Shown: positions 1 through 12,233 of the stretch, one piece after another
How positions within the stretch are numbered: the first letter of the stretch is position 1
Layout of the letters: each line of letters opens with the position of its first letter
From: Apostichopus japonicus
Lineage: Eukaryota > Echinodermata > Holothuroidea > Aspidochirotida > Stichopodidae
Length of the DNA: 64,000 bases
Assembly: GCF_037975245.1 (NCBI RefSeq)
Contig: NC_092562.1
Location: 19,684,054-19,748,053, forward strand
Direction of reading: 5' to 3'
Program-made: the position numbers and the translations under genes
The notes under the pieces: model-generated
The model's input: the letters and a program-made list of their open reading frames with translations, nothing else
What the model was told of the DNA's origin: nothing
Database searches by the model: none

Positions 1-387
1 CACAATTTTGATACATGCACCATTTCTGGTTCACTTACCATACCCATAGCCACTGCAATGCAACTTTTTACTTTTCATTATTTAACTTTGTCTACCTGGA
101 ATACACTTTATCGAGTCATTTGTTTATTACTCCAAGAGCTGATTAAAAATACAATCATTTCTTTTCTCTTTCCAATTGGTGCAATTAACTAGTAATTAGC
201 CTTACCAGTTAATGACAAAGAAACATTCACACAAAGATTTATAAGCAAAGTTTAGGCTTTGGTTCATATGCTATGTAACATATTAACAATATGCTTTGGA
301 GCTTATGAACTTGCAGTAGGGAAACAAAACCGTGGCAACACAACTTAATACTTTGAAATTCTATTAAGAATGCAAATGATAACTTAC

Positions 388-3300
388 AGAGTCTTAAGCC
401 GATCTAATTCGTGACATTCCCCTTCTCGAACCTGAGGTCCTTCTCCTTTAACAAGCAAGCTCTGAGGATCACTGATGTTGAGGAGTTTAAACTCATCTGT
501 CTGGCTGTAACCAGCTAGGTCAGCAATGCCCTACGAACGGTAAAAGAAGAGACACATCAAAGTGAATGTAAGACTTTCATGTAGTTACTGGTTGATACTT
601 TTGTGGTCACCGAAGATAATTTGTGAAGCCTTGTCATCAGTTTGTCACACCAAAAAATAAAAAAATAAAACAATAGTTGCTATCAGTGAATACTAACTAA
701 AATAATAAATAAACTAATAAAGAAAGAAATAAAATAAACAAACTAAAATAATACTTACTAATCAAAAAAAAAACTAACTAAGATAAGTGACACTTCAATA
801 ACAGGTGCCATCAATAAAAGATATCCCCGATGCCATATCAAGCAATTGTTGCTATGGTAAGGGGTTGTGATAAACACAGATTATCTCAAGCAGAAAAACT
901 TGATACTTAACAACATGACTATGCTATTAATTTCAGCCTCCCCACACCACAGAATTTCATATTTTAAGGACATCTGTTTATGTTAATTAAGCATCTCTCC
1001 AGTGCCAAAATAAAATCCTTTTTACTCCTTATACAACAACTTTCCACCTCAAGCATTTGATCCTATAACAACAGGTGTTACTAATAAAGCAACAACCCTA
1101 ACTCAAAAGAGTTGATTAATTCTTAAATACCAGGAAATTATTTAAAAGCAAACCTCCTCACCTCAAAGAATTGCTTCTTGGTGAATGCCTTGAGTTCATG
1201 AGTGAACTTGTCCTCAGCTGTATGATACTGTCTTAGGTTCACTTGTGACAGGAATGGAACACTGGTAAGACTGTCGGTCTGGCTACCGGTGTACAAGGAT
1301 ATCAGCCCAGAGGAGGATGAACTGAGATCATCCAGGGAAGAATTCAGCTATCATACAGGAAGAAGAATACTCTTGTTATTATCAACTCATTTTATCATGC
1401 TGGGTGGGCCTTTACAACACTTGTATTATTAGACACGACTGGGCATAATGAAATGGTGGATCACAAGCGATCTCTTGTAATATCACTGAAACTGCTGATA
1501 GCCCACAATCTAACTAACACACCTACATGATTACTAACAGTGCTACTTAATATGTGGAACAAACCACTTAGTCCAAGAACAATAAAGGAAAAGTTGCCAC
1601 CACAAATTTCAATGTTAAGCTCGTTGCTCACTGATCGCGACCCGACTCAACACGATCACTGTGGAAATCTGGGATAGTCGGGCAGTGTGCCTCTCCTTGA
1701 GACTACTGCTGATCAAGATTTTGCGAGTTTGAGTTGAGTTGGATTCAGTCTGGACAATTGAACAACTTGGAACAAGTAGCTCTTTTCCGCCTGGCCAGCA
1801 GTTCATGACTAAAACAGAGCAGTTTTAGCATCAAACACAGTGAAATGCTTTTGCATGTAACCGAAAGAAGCATTTCAAGCATTCATATGAAACGGTAGTT
1901 TTTGTGTGCTCAATCGGTCGTTCAATGTCATGGTGTCAGTTTTAAGAGCATATGGGCCTTTATGACTATAGAAAACTGAGGCACAACTGTCAAGTTGAGT
2001 TGTGTTCAGTTTGGAGTAGTGTACAGTGAGCTTCCTGGTTTGTCATTACATTTGAAAAGCTTTAAATTGTATGTCCAACCAGAGAATACAACCAGATTGT
2101 AGCAACTTCAACTCAAAATGGAGATTTGAGGGAATGTGTCCTCCTGATTGATGCTCCCCCAATTTCCATTATAGGGGTGTCAAGCTGGAAGATGGAAAGT
2201 CCTATTTCCTCCTCTTTAATTTAATTTTCATGAACAGAAAATGCAATAATCAACATATGGCTAGGAAAACTCTTTATCCATTGTGGAAATCTTTATGCCC
2301 CTTCATTCATATGAGAGAACAGGGGACACTTTCTGTGAAAGTGGGCCCTGGTTCACAGGCCTTTGTTGTATAGAACTTTCATCCAGGAAAAAGGTTGTAT
2401 GTATGTAAGGTTGTATGATTAAATTTCACGTTTTATTATAATTTATTATTTACTTTTTGATGGTTAAAATTTCTTTGAAAAGGAAAATTGCATGTTACAA
2501 AATGCTTCATGGAATACTTTCTCAGATCAAGGATCTCAGGAGGCTGTTTGACAAGTCCTTCAGACTGGCCCACCTTGTCTCCTCTCTATTCTTCAAGGTG
2601 ACAGAGATTTGCCCCTCTAACAATGGAACCCCCCCTCTGTGAATTTGCAATATAAAATATGTGCCTGGAAATCCTACTGTACAGCCAAGTATGTTTTAAT
2701 GAACTTACCAGCGCAGTAGTAGTCTGCAGCTGTTCTTTCAATTGTTTGTTCTGTCGTTTGAGACCGGCCTCTGAGGAACCAAGGTTTGATGCCTTGTGAG
2801 TGAGAGCTGTTTGATGTACACTACAGAAAAAACAACACTTAGTTGGTTATTGAGTATGAGAAAAAATCACAGCTGTGAATATCAGAACAAGATTGATTTT
2901 GTCAACTGGACAGATGTCAGTCCGTGGCTGGGGTAAAACTCTTGTTCAGTAGAGGTACGTCAGGAGTACAACTAAAATGTGTAAAAGTATGTTGGCCTGA
3001 CGTTTCGATCTGAGCAGGATCTTCTTCAAAGGCTAAATGACAAGTGTTTGATGTACACTACCAAACTACATACAACTACATAGAAAGGGCTTCTTTTGGT
3101 TTCTTTGCCATTTTTTTTCACGGTTTTGCCAAACATGAGTATTATTCAATATAAGATGACAATTGATCGATACTCAGGCAGTTTATTGTACTCTTTCACC
3201 ATCAGCATGTGATTTACTAAATTCCATTTAAATTTAAAAACATTTTGTTGAATAAAGGTACTTGTTTCATATTAGAGTTAAACATTTGCAAAACTAACTC

Positions 3301-6019
3301 AAAGTGTTCAATGTACGGTACTTAAACGTAAATATATCAGGCCAAATATTTACATCAAGTTCATAAATATTGCACTGCCTATAAATACCCCTAAATAGGT
3401 ACAATGATATATTTGATATCACCCCCAATGTTGGTGTTCTATTTTTCAACCTACACATCTCTCCTACAGTGTGCATATTTGTCATTGTTATTTCGCTAAT
3501 TTTTGGGAGAAACCAACTTTGCCGTTCAGACAGCCAAAATGTAATGCAGAGTTGTCTGAGGGGCAACCAGAAAAACACCCTTAAAAATTTGCCCTTTATA
3601 TATATTACATATATATAAGGGAATGCAGGAAATCCTATGTCTAATGTTACCAATCATATTGATAACACTCTTAGCCTAAAGATATCATTATTAAAGAAAG
3701 AATATGGCAGATGCTGTCAGTAGCAATATTTAGCACCTAGACTGTCAATCTTAATTTTAAGATGAGGGTATGTACACGAACAGTAGTAAACCAAACTTTG
3801 TACCCTGTAAATTTGTTTTCTTACTGACCTGTCATAGCCTACAGCCTAGCCTGCCTAGGACTGTAGAGGTCACAGAGAGGCTGACAAAAGTAGTCCTACA
3901 AATTCATATTAATCTTATATTGTTAAAGTAAATGCTTTTGCACCATGCACAGATATTATGATAATATCTACACAGTAGTAGTAGTAGTAGTGAGGTAACT
4001 TCATATATCATGCAAGTATGTTCTTTAAAATAGGTTGCTCTATTGATACTTGTATGTACCCTTTCATATTAGAAATAGAACAAGTGTACTATGCCACACC
4101 GCCAATGCATTTCTGGAATGATTTTTGTGTGATTTATAGCTTAAGGCATTGAAAAGGTGATGTAAATATACATACAGAAAAATAGAATTTGACCATCTTA
4201 AATGGTAAGAAAGTACAATCAAATAGGTTCATAAAATCTATTCGGTCCAAGGTATTACTATTGACCATACCTCAGTTTATTTCGGTGGTGTATGAGCAGT
4301 GGTTTACGTTTCTCAAGAGCTTTCAGTTGGTCCTGCAACATATCAATCTCAGCTCTGCAAATGTAGCATAAAAAGGTGGAAAAACTCTTTGTAGTAATGT
4401 TTCCATTGATAGTAGCCTGCACAATGAGGTTGTTAACAGATTTTGCATTCAAACAAGGTACAGTACACAGTAAATGCATTTGGCACATATTGTTTCAGTT
4501 ACAGGGGAACTGGGATGTGTAAATGTTTAACTCAGACCTTACCACTTTTAAATTTCAAAATCTAGGAATCTCTTGCAAATCCCGATAAATCGGTTCTCCT
4601 ACAACTGAATGGGTTAAAATAGTTCTGCTCAAGATAAAAAATCAAAAGGCCATTTGGTTATCTTGTAAAAAGCATCTTCTTTTCAGGGATGCTACTTCCA
4701 CCATGGGCTCTGTAAATTTCCTGTCCTATACAGTGTGTTCTACAGTATAGCTCCTCCTCTACATTCCCTATTCGAATATTTCCAAGAACTAAGCCATTTT
4801 AGAATCAAGGTCAACTACTCATGTCTGATTAGATTTTGCACACATAACTTTTGTTTTGTTTCATTAATTATTCAAATGCTTAACGTAGAGTCACATGTCA
4901 TGTCAGGAGATGGGGGGGGGGGGGGGGAACCAAAGGGTAGCCCTAGTGCAAACCTGTTGGGTATAAAACTTACTCTATTTCTTCTGCTGTAAGTTCCTCA
5001 TCTTGAGTGAGCGATGTAACTTCTAAAGCAGCCTCCAGCTGTTCTCCAGAGAGAATCTCTGATTCTGATGATGACTGCAGGAGATTATACCTGATGATTT
5101 CAAATCAGACACATATGTATACAAATTACTGTATCTTGTAAGGAAACTTTCAAATAAAGATATCCTTAACTACTACTACAACTACATAAACCCATGCTTT
5201 AGTAAAATATCTGAACATAAACACAATGCTGTTTTGTATTCACACAAGTAGTGAAGCATTAAAATATATTTCTTGACAGAAAGAAGAATGTATGGTTTCA
5301 TTTCACACTAAATTCTGATTACACTGTGCCTCAGTACAACATCTGAACAACAACACACTGCTATTTTGTATTCACCAAAGATGTGGATTTTCACTTTCAG
5401 AACAAGGAAATATATTTCTTGACAGAAAGAAAATATATCATTGCATTTCACACTAAATTCTGATTACTCTGTGCCTCAGTACAACAACTGAACAACAACA
5501 CATTGCTATTTGTATTTACAAAAGTTGAGACTTTTCACTTTAAGCAAAAAAATATTTCTTGACAGAAAGAAAATACAGTATATATCATTGCATTTCACAC
5601 TCCATTCTGATTACTCTGTTGAACAACAACAACAGTGGGCACTAGTTTGTTTTCTTTATATTGTGAAAGTTCATTATTATTAACATGAAAAGCATACTTG
5701 TTACCAGCATGCAAACTATAGTTTTGTTTGTTCACATAAAGTTCTAATTTTGGTCAATAAAATTGGTTTATATTTCCTTATTTGTTTTTAACTTTATTAA
5801 TAGTAAACAGTATTGTGCAAGTTCATCTTTTATAACTTACTGCTTTATCTCTTGCGATGTGAGCACGTTGCTGGAGGAGACATTGTGACAAAACCAATCC
5901 AGGAAAGGAAGAGCTTCTTCATTGTCAAAGAGCCAGTCAAAGCCCTCTGATTGTAACTTCCTCGTGGAAGGATAATGGAGCTTCTTGAGGGATTCCACAA
6001 ACTGAGTACCAGAGCTCAT
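388..6019 (-). CDS. HAUS3: HAUS augmin-like complex subunit 3, 5' part (six exons, partial)
   Basis: Six minus-strand exons join in phase: 6019-5841, 5090-4974, 4354-4271, 2820-2709, 1347-1162 and 530-388, giving about 273 residues before the gene leaves the left edge. The family is about 600 aa. The N-terminus (MSSGTQFVESLKKLHYP, then FDWLFDNEE, FLDWFCHNV and LTSQEIK) matches the conserved HAUS3 start. The following exons give the expected helical region, including LEKRKPLLIHHRNKL and TKKQFF. All junctions are GT-AG. HAUS3 belongs to the eight-subunit augmin complex, which recruits gamma-tubulin to spindle microtubules for branching nucleation. The start ATG is the first in frame at the conserved N-terminus. 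The family call comes from remembered similarity, not a search. Introns hold a Penelope-LTR-like fragment (near 3.0 kb) and a threefold direct repeat (5.27-5.62 kb). Confidence 0.9.
2985..3050 (-). repeat. Dispersed repeat with TTTCGATC hairpin motif (Penelope-LTR-like), HAUS3 intron
   Basis: A block containing gacgtttcgatctgagcagg followed by atcttcttcaaaggctaaat recurs near 21763 in the same orientation and near 56480 in the opposite orientation. Only about 65 bp is recognisable here. On the minus strand it reads TTGAAGA, a short hairpin, then GAAAC. That arrangement resembles the hammerhead-like motif in Penelope-type terminal repeats. Confidence 0.5.
5270..5620. repeat. Threefold direct repeat, ~125-140 bp period, HAUS3 intron 1
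   Basis: The string atatttcttgacagaaagaa followed by a segment with catttcacactaaattctga recurs at about 5270, 5410 and 5550, with changes and small indels. It is an intron-internal tandem duplication. No coding potential is visible. Confidence 0.7.
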
Positions 6020-7284
6020 GTTGTCAGAACTTCAGATCTGCAGGGAAACAGACAATCATACTGTAAAAACCCACAGTATGAATGAGATGTTGCCTATAAC
6101 AGGCACCTGATACAGTCATTCTTTCTTGCCAAGGGCTATTCTCAATCTTGCCAATGAATTCTGTAGGAAATAGGCCAACTTTATGTGTCAGAACATGGAC
6201 GTAGTAGTCTTAATTTTTTGTTTTAGGAATCAGATTATTATGTTTTTTCGATGTATTTATGATTGTTTTATTGTCTGTTTTACTGAGATGGAGTGAATGC
6301 CAATTCCTTTCATGGTCAATAAAGATTCTTATATGTTATATCTTATATAAGGGAGTAGTACATTGGAGCTCAACAATTTGCAATGTACTTAAATGTTTCA
6401 CATGAAAAGTTAACTACAAGACTACAAATCTGCATCCATTTTGATTTTACATGTATGGGTGGACCTTATCCATGTGACCAAATAGACAATACTGTAGGGT
6501 GTACAGTTCATTATAATTATAAGTAATCTAATGGAAGTTGTACATGCCGTACATAATGTCAATATAAAGTTTCACCACAACTTTGAGCAACTGTGATAAC
6601 CCTGAAAGGGCTTGTTAAACTGAAGCATTGTGTTTCACACAGCTACTGTACGTCATGAGTGTCATCACCCAATTTTAAGTTCAATTTGTTGTAAATTTAT
6701 TTGAATTACAGAGATTGAATTTGATGTGTTGATGTTGATGAAACAACAGATTGGAAATGGCTAGACAAATTCACACACTAGCCAAGGTTGACTATTTCAC
6801 ACAAAACATACATGTCCAAGATAACACTTGGTTCCTATCTACAAAATTAACATTATTTACATTTTTTATCAATTGGAGACATAATTTATAAATGAGGTTG
6901 GCATTGAAGTGGTTTAATAGAGATCACTGTGATCACAGAAGAATCCAGGCATCATCTAAAATCTAACATTAAAGTTTAAATAATCTGAAATTTTGAATTG
7001 TTTCTGTCAGAACTTGATGGAAGTCTTAGGCCAGTATGTTATATCAATATTACTGTAATATGATATTTCATGTACAGTATGACCTCAATGGCAAATATCT
7101 TTCCTCATAATTCTCTGAAATTTTGGCAGAAATAAATGGTCTGAAAGCTCTTTAAGAATATGATGGTATATGGTAACTTTGGGATGTTTTTGGGTGATGT
7201 CCTCATTCCATCTGATAAGACAGGCTTCACATGACACATTGATCAAAACATTTTTGGGATATCTTGGGATATCTCGCTTCCAGA
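6020..7284. other. Intergenic interval and HAUS3 5' flank, no gene seen
   Basis: AT-rich sequence with no ORF of interest, no splice-consistent exon and no clear repeat. It must contain the HAUS3 promoter at its left end. No TATA-like element could be placed with confidence. Confidence 0.5.
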
Positions 7285-8816
7285 CAAGTGGGTGTTGGAG
7301 ACAATTTCACAAGTGTACCAAATAGAATTCACCTCCAGTCCGCCTACCGGGAATGGAGGAAGACTGACCCCAGCACCTGCGGACCCTGTCCAAAGAGCTG
7401 CTCTAGAGGGGGAAATTTCAGCCTTGCTGGCAAAACGGGCAATTGTAGAGGTATCGGGAGAGGCAGGGCCTCGGTCCTCTTTCTTTCTAACAAGAAAACG
7501 GGACGGATCTTAGCATCCCATCCTAAACCTAAAACCCCTGAACAAAAACTTCATAGATCCAAAACATTTCCGCATGGAAATGCTAAATTTAATTCTACCC
7601 CTACTCAGGAAGGGAATGTGGGCCGCGAGCGTGGACCTCCAAGACACCTACTTGCACATACCTATGCACCGACACCATCAATGGTACTTAGGCTTCCAAT
7701 ACGCCGGAAGGGAATTCACATTCAGAGCGCACCCATTCGGCCTGTCAACGGCTCCAAGAGTGTTCACAAGAGCGACAGGAACTGTCATCTCCCACCTCAG
7801 ATAAAGAGGAGTGACACTATACGCGTACCTCGACGATTGGCTCATAGTAGGAGAGTTGAAGTCAGACGCATCAAACAACGTACACAAGACGGTACGAACC
7901 CTCCAGGAACTGGGTTGGATAGTCAACGAAACAAAGTCACAACTGACCCCGACACAGAAGATCCAGTTCCTGGGGGCAGTACTAGATTTTACGACAGGGA
8001 TAACCAGTCCCTCAGAACAGAGGATCGAGGCAGTCAGAACGACCACAGCCCAAATCCTATCACGACAAGAGTCATCGACAGGGATGTGGCTCCGAGCCCT
8101 GGGACTGATGGCCAGCATGGTCGGCGTGGTGTGACTATGCAGACTACATATGCGCCTGCTGCAACTACATCTGCTAAAGACTACCGATCTGAAGAACTTA
8201 GACAAGACAGCACCGATCCCCCGGTTGGAAGAAATCGTATCACACCTACAGTGGTGGCACGACACAGAGAACTGGGATTGTGGGGTCCCCTTCATCGTGA
8301 ATCTGCCAATGATATCGGTCACGACGGACGTCTCACTGACAGGGTGGGGAGCCCACTGGAACAACCAAACAGCCTGGGGGACGTGGTCTCCAGTAGAGAA
8401 AACATGGCATATCAACATACTAGACATGTTTGCTGTCAAACAGGCTCAGGAGTCCTTCCACAAGAACGTGCAGAACACAGCGACCAGCGTTTTCACGGAC
8501 AACACCACTGTGGTAGGGTACATAAACCGACAAGGGGCACTCACTCCGAGAGACTATGTCGGTTGGCATGTGAGGTCCAAATGATAGCCAAGGACCCTGG
8601 CATGACGCTAGGAGCATCCAATATCGTGGGCAAACTGAAGGTGATGGCCGATGCTCTGTCCAGAGGACAGATGGACCCCAACGAGTGGGCACTATCCCAA
8701 GAAACATGCAACAGGATCTTCGAAGGTCTCGGCAGACCAAAGGTGGACCTGCTTGCGACTGCGGAGAACGCCAAAATTCAGATCTTCTGCTCCAGGTGGT
8801 TCCACCCCCAGGGCTA
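7285..8816 (+). pseudogene. DIRS-type retrotransposon RT/RNase H remnant
   Basis: One reading frame (codons starting at 7292, 7574, 7811 and 8150, all the same frame) encodes a reverse transcriptase and RNase H typical of DIRS elements. The RT part has FFLTRKRDG, DLQDTYLHIPM, PFGLSTAPRVF and the YLDDWLI active-site block. The RNase H part has TTDVSLTGWG and VFTDNTTVVGYINRQG. In-frame stops break it near 7512, 7805 and 8132. After about 8580 the continuation (VMADALSRGQ, KVDLLATAENA) lies in another frame, so there is also a frameshift. No tyrosine recombinase, methyltransferase or split repeats were found nearby, so this is an internal fragment. The long 7264-8817 open frame is mostly a shadow, except its last ~75 residues. 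Family placement is from motif recognition. Confidence 0.88.
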
Positions 8817-8848
8817 ACTGCATCGATGCCATGTCAACTCTTAATGGA

Positions 8849-8912
8849 CACCCCATCTATCCTACCAGACACACCCCATCTACTGTATCCTACCAGACAC
8901 ACCCCATCTGCT
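8849..8912. repeat. Short direct repeat, 28-bp period
   Basis: The string cctaccagacacaccccatc appears twice, preceded by a partial third copy, between the DIRS remnant and the LINE remnant. Confidence 0.6.
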
Positions 8913-8984
8913 GTCCCAAAGACGGGGGACCCTCAACTACCCAGACATCAAGGGTCTACAATTAGTTGCCTGGGAGTTGTCAGG

Positions 8985-11690
8985 ACTTCCCTCCCACAGA
9001 AGGGTTTTTCGGGGGCGGCTGCCTCAGTGGCAGCCGACAAGTTTCTAGCATTTAGGGACGGTTATGTGGTCTCTCAAATCCAAGGGTCTGAGTCAGACTG
9101 TGAAGCTATTTGGGCTACAGTCCCCTTTCCTAGGCAGTGGCCTCTTTATATATGCTCATTCTACAGGTCACCAGGGTCTGGCCCAGAACCATTTCAGAAA
9201 TTAGGTGAGGTCATTAAGAAGGTCAATGCTAGAGTGGACAAACATGTTGTCATTGCTGGGGACATAAATTGTGGCCATATAGATTGGATTAGTACCAGTC
9301 ACAGAGAATGTTACTGAACCAGGTGCGCACAAAAAACTGCTTGACCTCCTTTATGATAATTTACTGATTAATACCCAATTCTCCCCCACTAGGGAAGAAA
9401 AGATACTTGATTTACATTTGACAACCAGGCCCTCCTTAGTGAAGTCACAATTAGTGATCCCTGGTATAAGTGACCAACGCATAGTAGTCAATCAGGCTTA
9501 AGTATAATCCATCAGCTCCTAGGAAAATTTATTCTTACAATCAGGAATCTCATTAAAGAGAAAACCGTTCGTTTTGCTGAACAGTATGCCCAAACAGTAA
9601 CGAGTGACCAGCGCTCTGTTAATGAAAATTGGATAGAACTCAAGAAACATCTGCTTGATAAGCATATCCCCTCAAAACTTATGTCAACACGTTTCAATCT
9701 TCCTTGGATGTCTCCCCGCCTGTGTTAACTGACTAGGCATAAGCATCGACTTTACAACCTGGCTAGGAGAACTACTGAAATTGGGGAAAGGGCTGAAAAT
9801 TGGTTGAAATATAAGGACTTTAAAAAATTTACCCAACAAGCAATTAAGAAAGCTCATCATGATAACCTTGAACCTACCATGACTGATGCTTTTAAATATT
9901 AATAATAATAATAATAACTGAGACTTATATAGCGCCAAATCAGTAAACAGAAGTCACTGCTCAAAGCGCTTTACAAAGAAAGTAAATTAATTGAAAAAAA
10001 AGGTGAAAAAATGGGTTAAAGAAGGTGATAACCGCCCCTTCTGGAATTATATTAACAGCAAAGAAAGGATGCGTGTGGAGTAGCACCTCTCAAGGTTTCT
10101 TGGACTCATTACGATTCTAGCAGGGATAAAATTTGAGCAGACAGTTTAGCTCTGTGTATACCATTGATAGCATGGACAACATCCCCTATATGCACGGGGA
10201 ATCATACCCTGATATTCAAACATTACTTGTCACTGAACCTGGTGTCCAAAAATTGCTGTTAAATATTGTTGAGTCTAAGGCTTCCGGGCCAGACAATATT
10301 CCTAACCGTCTATTGAGAGAGCTAGATATTGAACTTGCTCCAATTCTTGCTTCATTGTTTAACCAGTCATTGTCTGATGGTGCTGTACCATCTGATCTAA
10401 TGCTAATATGGCCCCAATTTTTAAGAAGGATGATAAACATCTTGCATCCAATTACCGTCTAGTCTCTCTAACGTGTGTCTGTTTGAAGTAGTTAGATCAT
10501 ATACTGTAGTGGTGAAACACATTATGGATCATTTGGACAATCAGGCCATTTTAACACACCTACAACATGGTTTTAGAAGAAGTCATTCATGTACTACTCA
10601 GCTTCTCATGAATATTTCAGATTTAGATCACTATAACGATAAGAATACCCAGGTTGATATTAAATTATTAATATTCTTGATTTTTCTAAGGCATTTGATG
10701 CAAATTGCTGGGGAATTCGGGTAGATCTCTCCTGTTGGATCAATAGTTTCTTGTCACACAGGACCGAAAGTGTGGTTATTGATGGAATATCATCAACATC
10801 CGATCCTGTTCTCTCAGGTGTGCCACAAGGCATATGTCTTGTCCCAGTTCTGTTCTTATGCTATATAACGACATTACTTATCACATTAAATCGCAACTTC
10901 GTTTATTTGCAGATGCTTTGCTGTTTAGGCCTATTCACTCATTTGATGATCATCTCATCCTCCAGAAAGATCTGAGGCTCCTGAATCCTGGGCTACGCTT
11001 TGGGACATGAAATTCAATCCCTCTAAATGCTTCATGATGTCTATAAAGCGTAGCGGGGCAAAATCTGTCTTTATGTACTCCACATACAATCAAATATTGG
11101 AGTGCGTCACTGCGCAAAATTATCTTGGTATCCTATGTAGTGACAATTTATCTTTCTCTACACATATTGATAAGATATGCTCTAGGACTGGTCAGCAGAA
11201 CCCTAGGCTTCCTGAATAGGAATTTGCGCTCTTGCCCACCAGTATTACGTGAATTGGCCTATATATCTATGTGCCGCTCTACTCTTGAATATGCAGCTCA
11301 GATTTGGGCTTCTTATAAGGTCTCAGTCTCTCAGACCAAGATAAAATAGAAAAATTTCAAAGGAAGGCAGCACGTGTTGTAACTTGTGATGTCCGTAGGC
11401 AATCCAGCGTCACTGAGATCCTGAAGACTTTGATATGGGAACCCCTCATAGAAAGAAGGAAAAGGCCAGACTCATACTTTTTTATCAAATTATTAATGGC
11501 CTAGTTGCAGTCCCAATCGAGACTAATCCCTTCTTGAAACCAGGGAGACGTGGCTGCTACTGTATATCCAAATTCTATAATCATCTTGCCTTTCAGTATA
11601 TATAGTTTCTAACCTAGGACTATATAGGGTTCGCATTAGTCGTGAGATTGCACGATTCCTGCTATTTGATCACTTGCGTAGCTTTCGGGT
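8985..11690 (+). pseudogene. Jockey/CR1/L2-type non-LTR retrotransposon remnant (endonuclease + RT)
   Basis: Broken frames encode an endonuclease/exonuclease/phosphatase domain (ICSFYRSPGSGP, VVIAGDINCGHIDW, near 9060-9290). Downstream lie reverse-transcriptase blocks: ASGPDNIPNRLLREL near 10280, LQHGFRRSHSCTTQLL near 10560, SGVPQG near 10818, FADALLF near 10907 and MKFNPSKCFMMS near 11007. The catalytic block reads FAD-A where intact elements have FADD, so one acidic residue is missing. Many stops and frameshifts make it inactive. A 9.9-10.0 kb insertion interrupts the linker between endonuclease and RT. Clade assignment within the Jockey superfamily is uncertain. Confidence 0.85.
9897..9998. 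mobile_element. Small nested insertion with (AAT)n and TATAGCGCC...AGCGCTTTACA core
   Basis: An (aat)n run is followed by actgagacttatatagcgcc and then tgctcaaagcgctttacaaa. The host LINE coding sequence is recognisable on both sides, so this segment inserted later. The two GCGC-containing blocks are partly inverted relative to each other. The core resembles a common invertebrate short interspersed element. No target duplication could be fixed. Confidence 0.55.
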
Positions 11691-11869
11691 AATAAATTAG
11701 GAACCGGGTAGTATTGAGTGGGTACCCGGATACTCCCTGCAAACACTACTATCCAACTAGGCCAACTGTATGTTAGGCTAAGTCAGTATCCATAAAATGT
11801 TAAAAGTCCAAATAATCATCAAACAGCATGGAAGTGTTGTGATTGCATCATACAGTATGTTAGCAAACT

Positions 11870-12233
11870 TGTGGATGAAGCTAAAGTGGTACACAAATTA
11901 GATTTAGACGGGACAAGGATATTGCAACATGATTTGTCTTACATTTGACAATACTGGAACAATGCCATCAGGCAGGATCTAAATACTTTTAGTGATATCA
12001 TGCATGGAAACATCAATATTGACCCAAAGAAGTACTTTTTGCCCAGAAAAGCACCAGAGGACACAAGCTGAAAATCAATTTAGATCAGCGCAAGCACACT
12101 TGGAGTTAGAAGTCCGAAAGTAATCTTTCTTCAGCAGGACATTATGGAATAGATTACCAGAAGTAGTGATAGCAAAGACACTGATTGGTTTCAAGAATAG
12201 AATTGATGCCAGCAGGATTTTTAAGAGCAATTG
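11870..12233 (+). pseudogene. LINE reverse-transcriptase C-terminal remnant
   Basis: Frames here give RGHKLKINLDQRKH and then a tract reading SFFSRRTLWNRLPEVVIAK, GFKNRIDASRIF and a stop at 12233. That is the characteristic C-terminal tail of CR1/L2-like LINE reverse transcriptases (FFS.R..N.WN.LP..VV...S...FK..LD). One in-frame stop and frame changes break it. It is a separate 5'-truncated copy, because the LINE just upstream ends before it. Confidence 0.7.

Noticed and set aside
7678..8439. 253-codon minus-strand open frame
   Set aside because: Antisense shadow of the DIRS remnant; no domain.
7264..8817. 517-codon plus-strand open frame as an intact gene
   Set aside because: Most of it is an off-frame shadow of the DIRS RT/RNase H coding sequence; only the last ~75 residues are real DIRS sequence reached after a frameshift.
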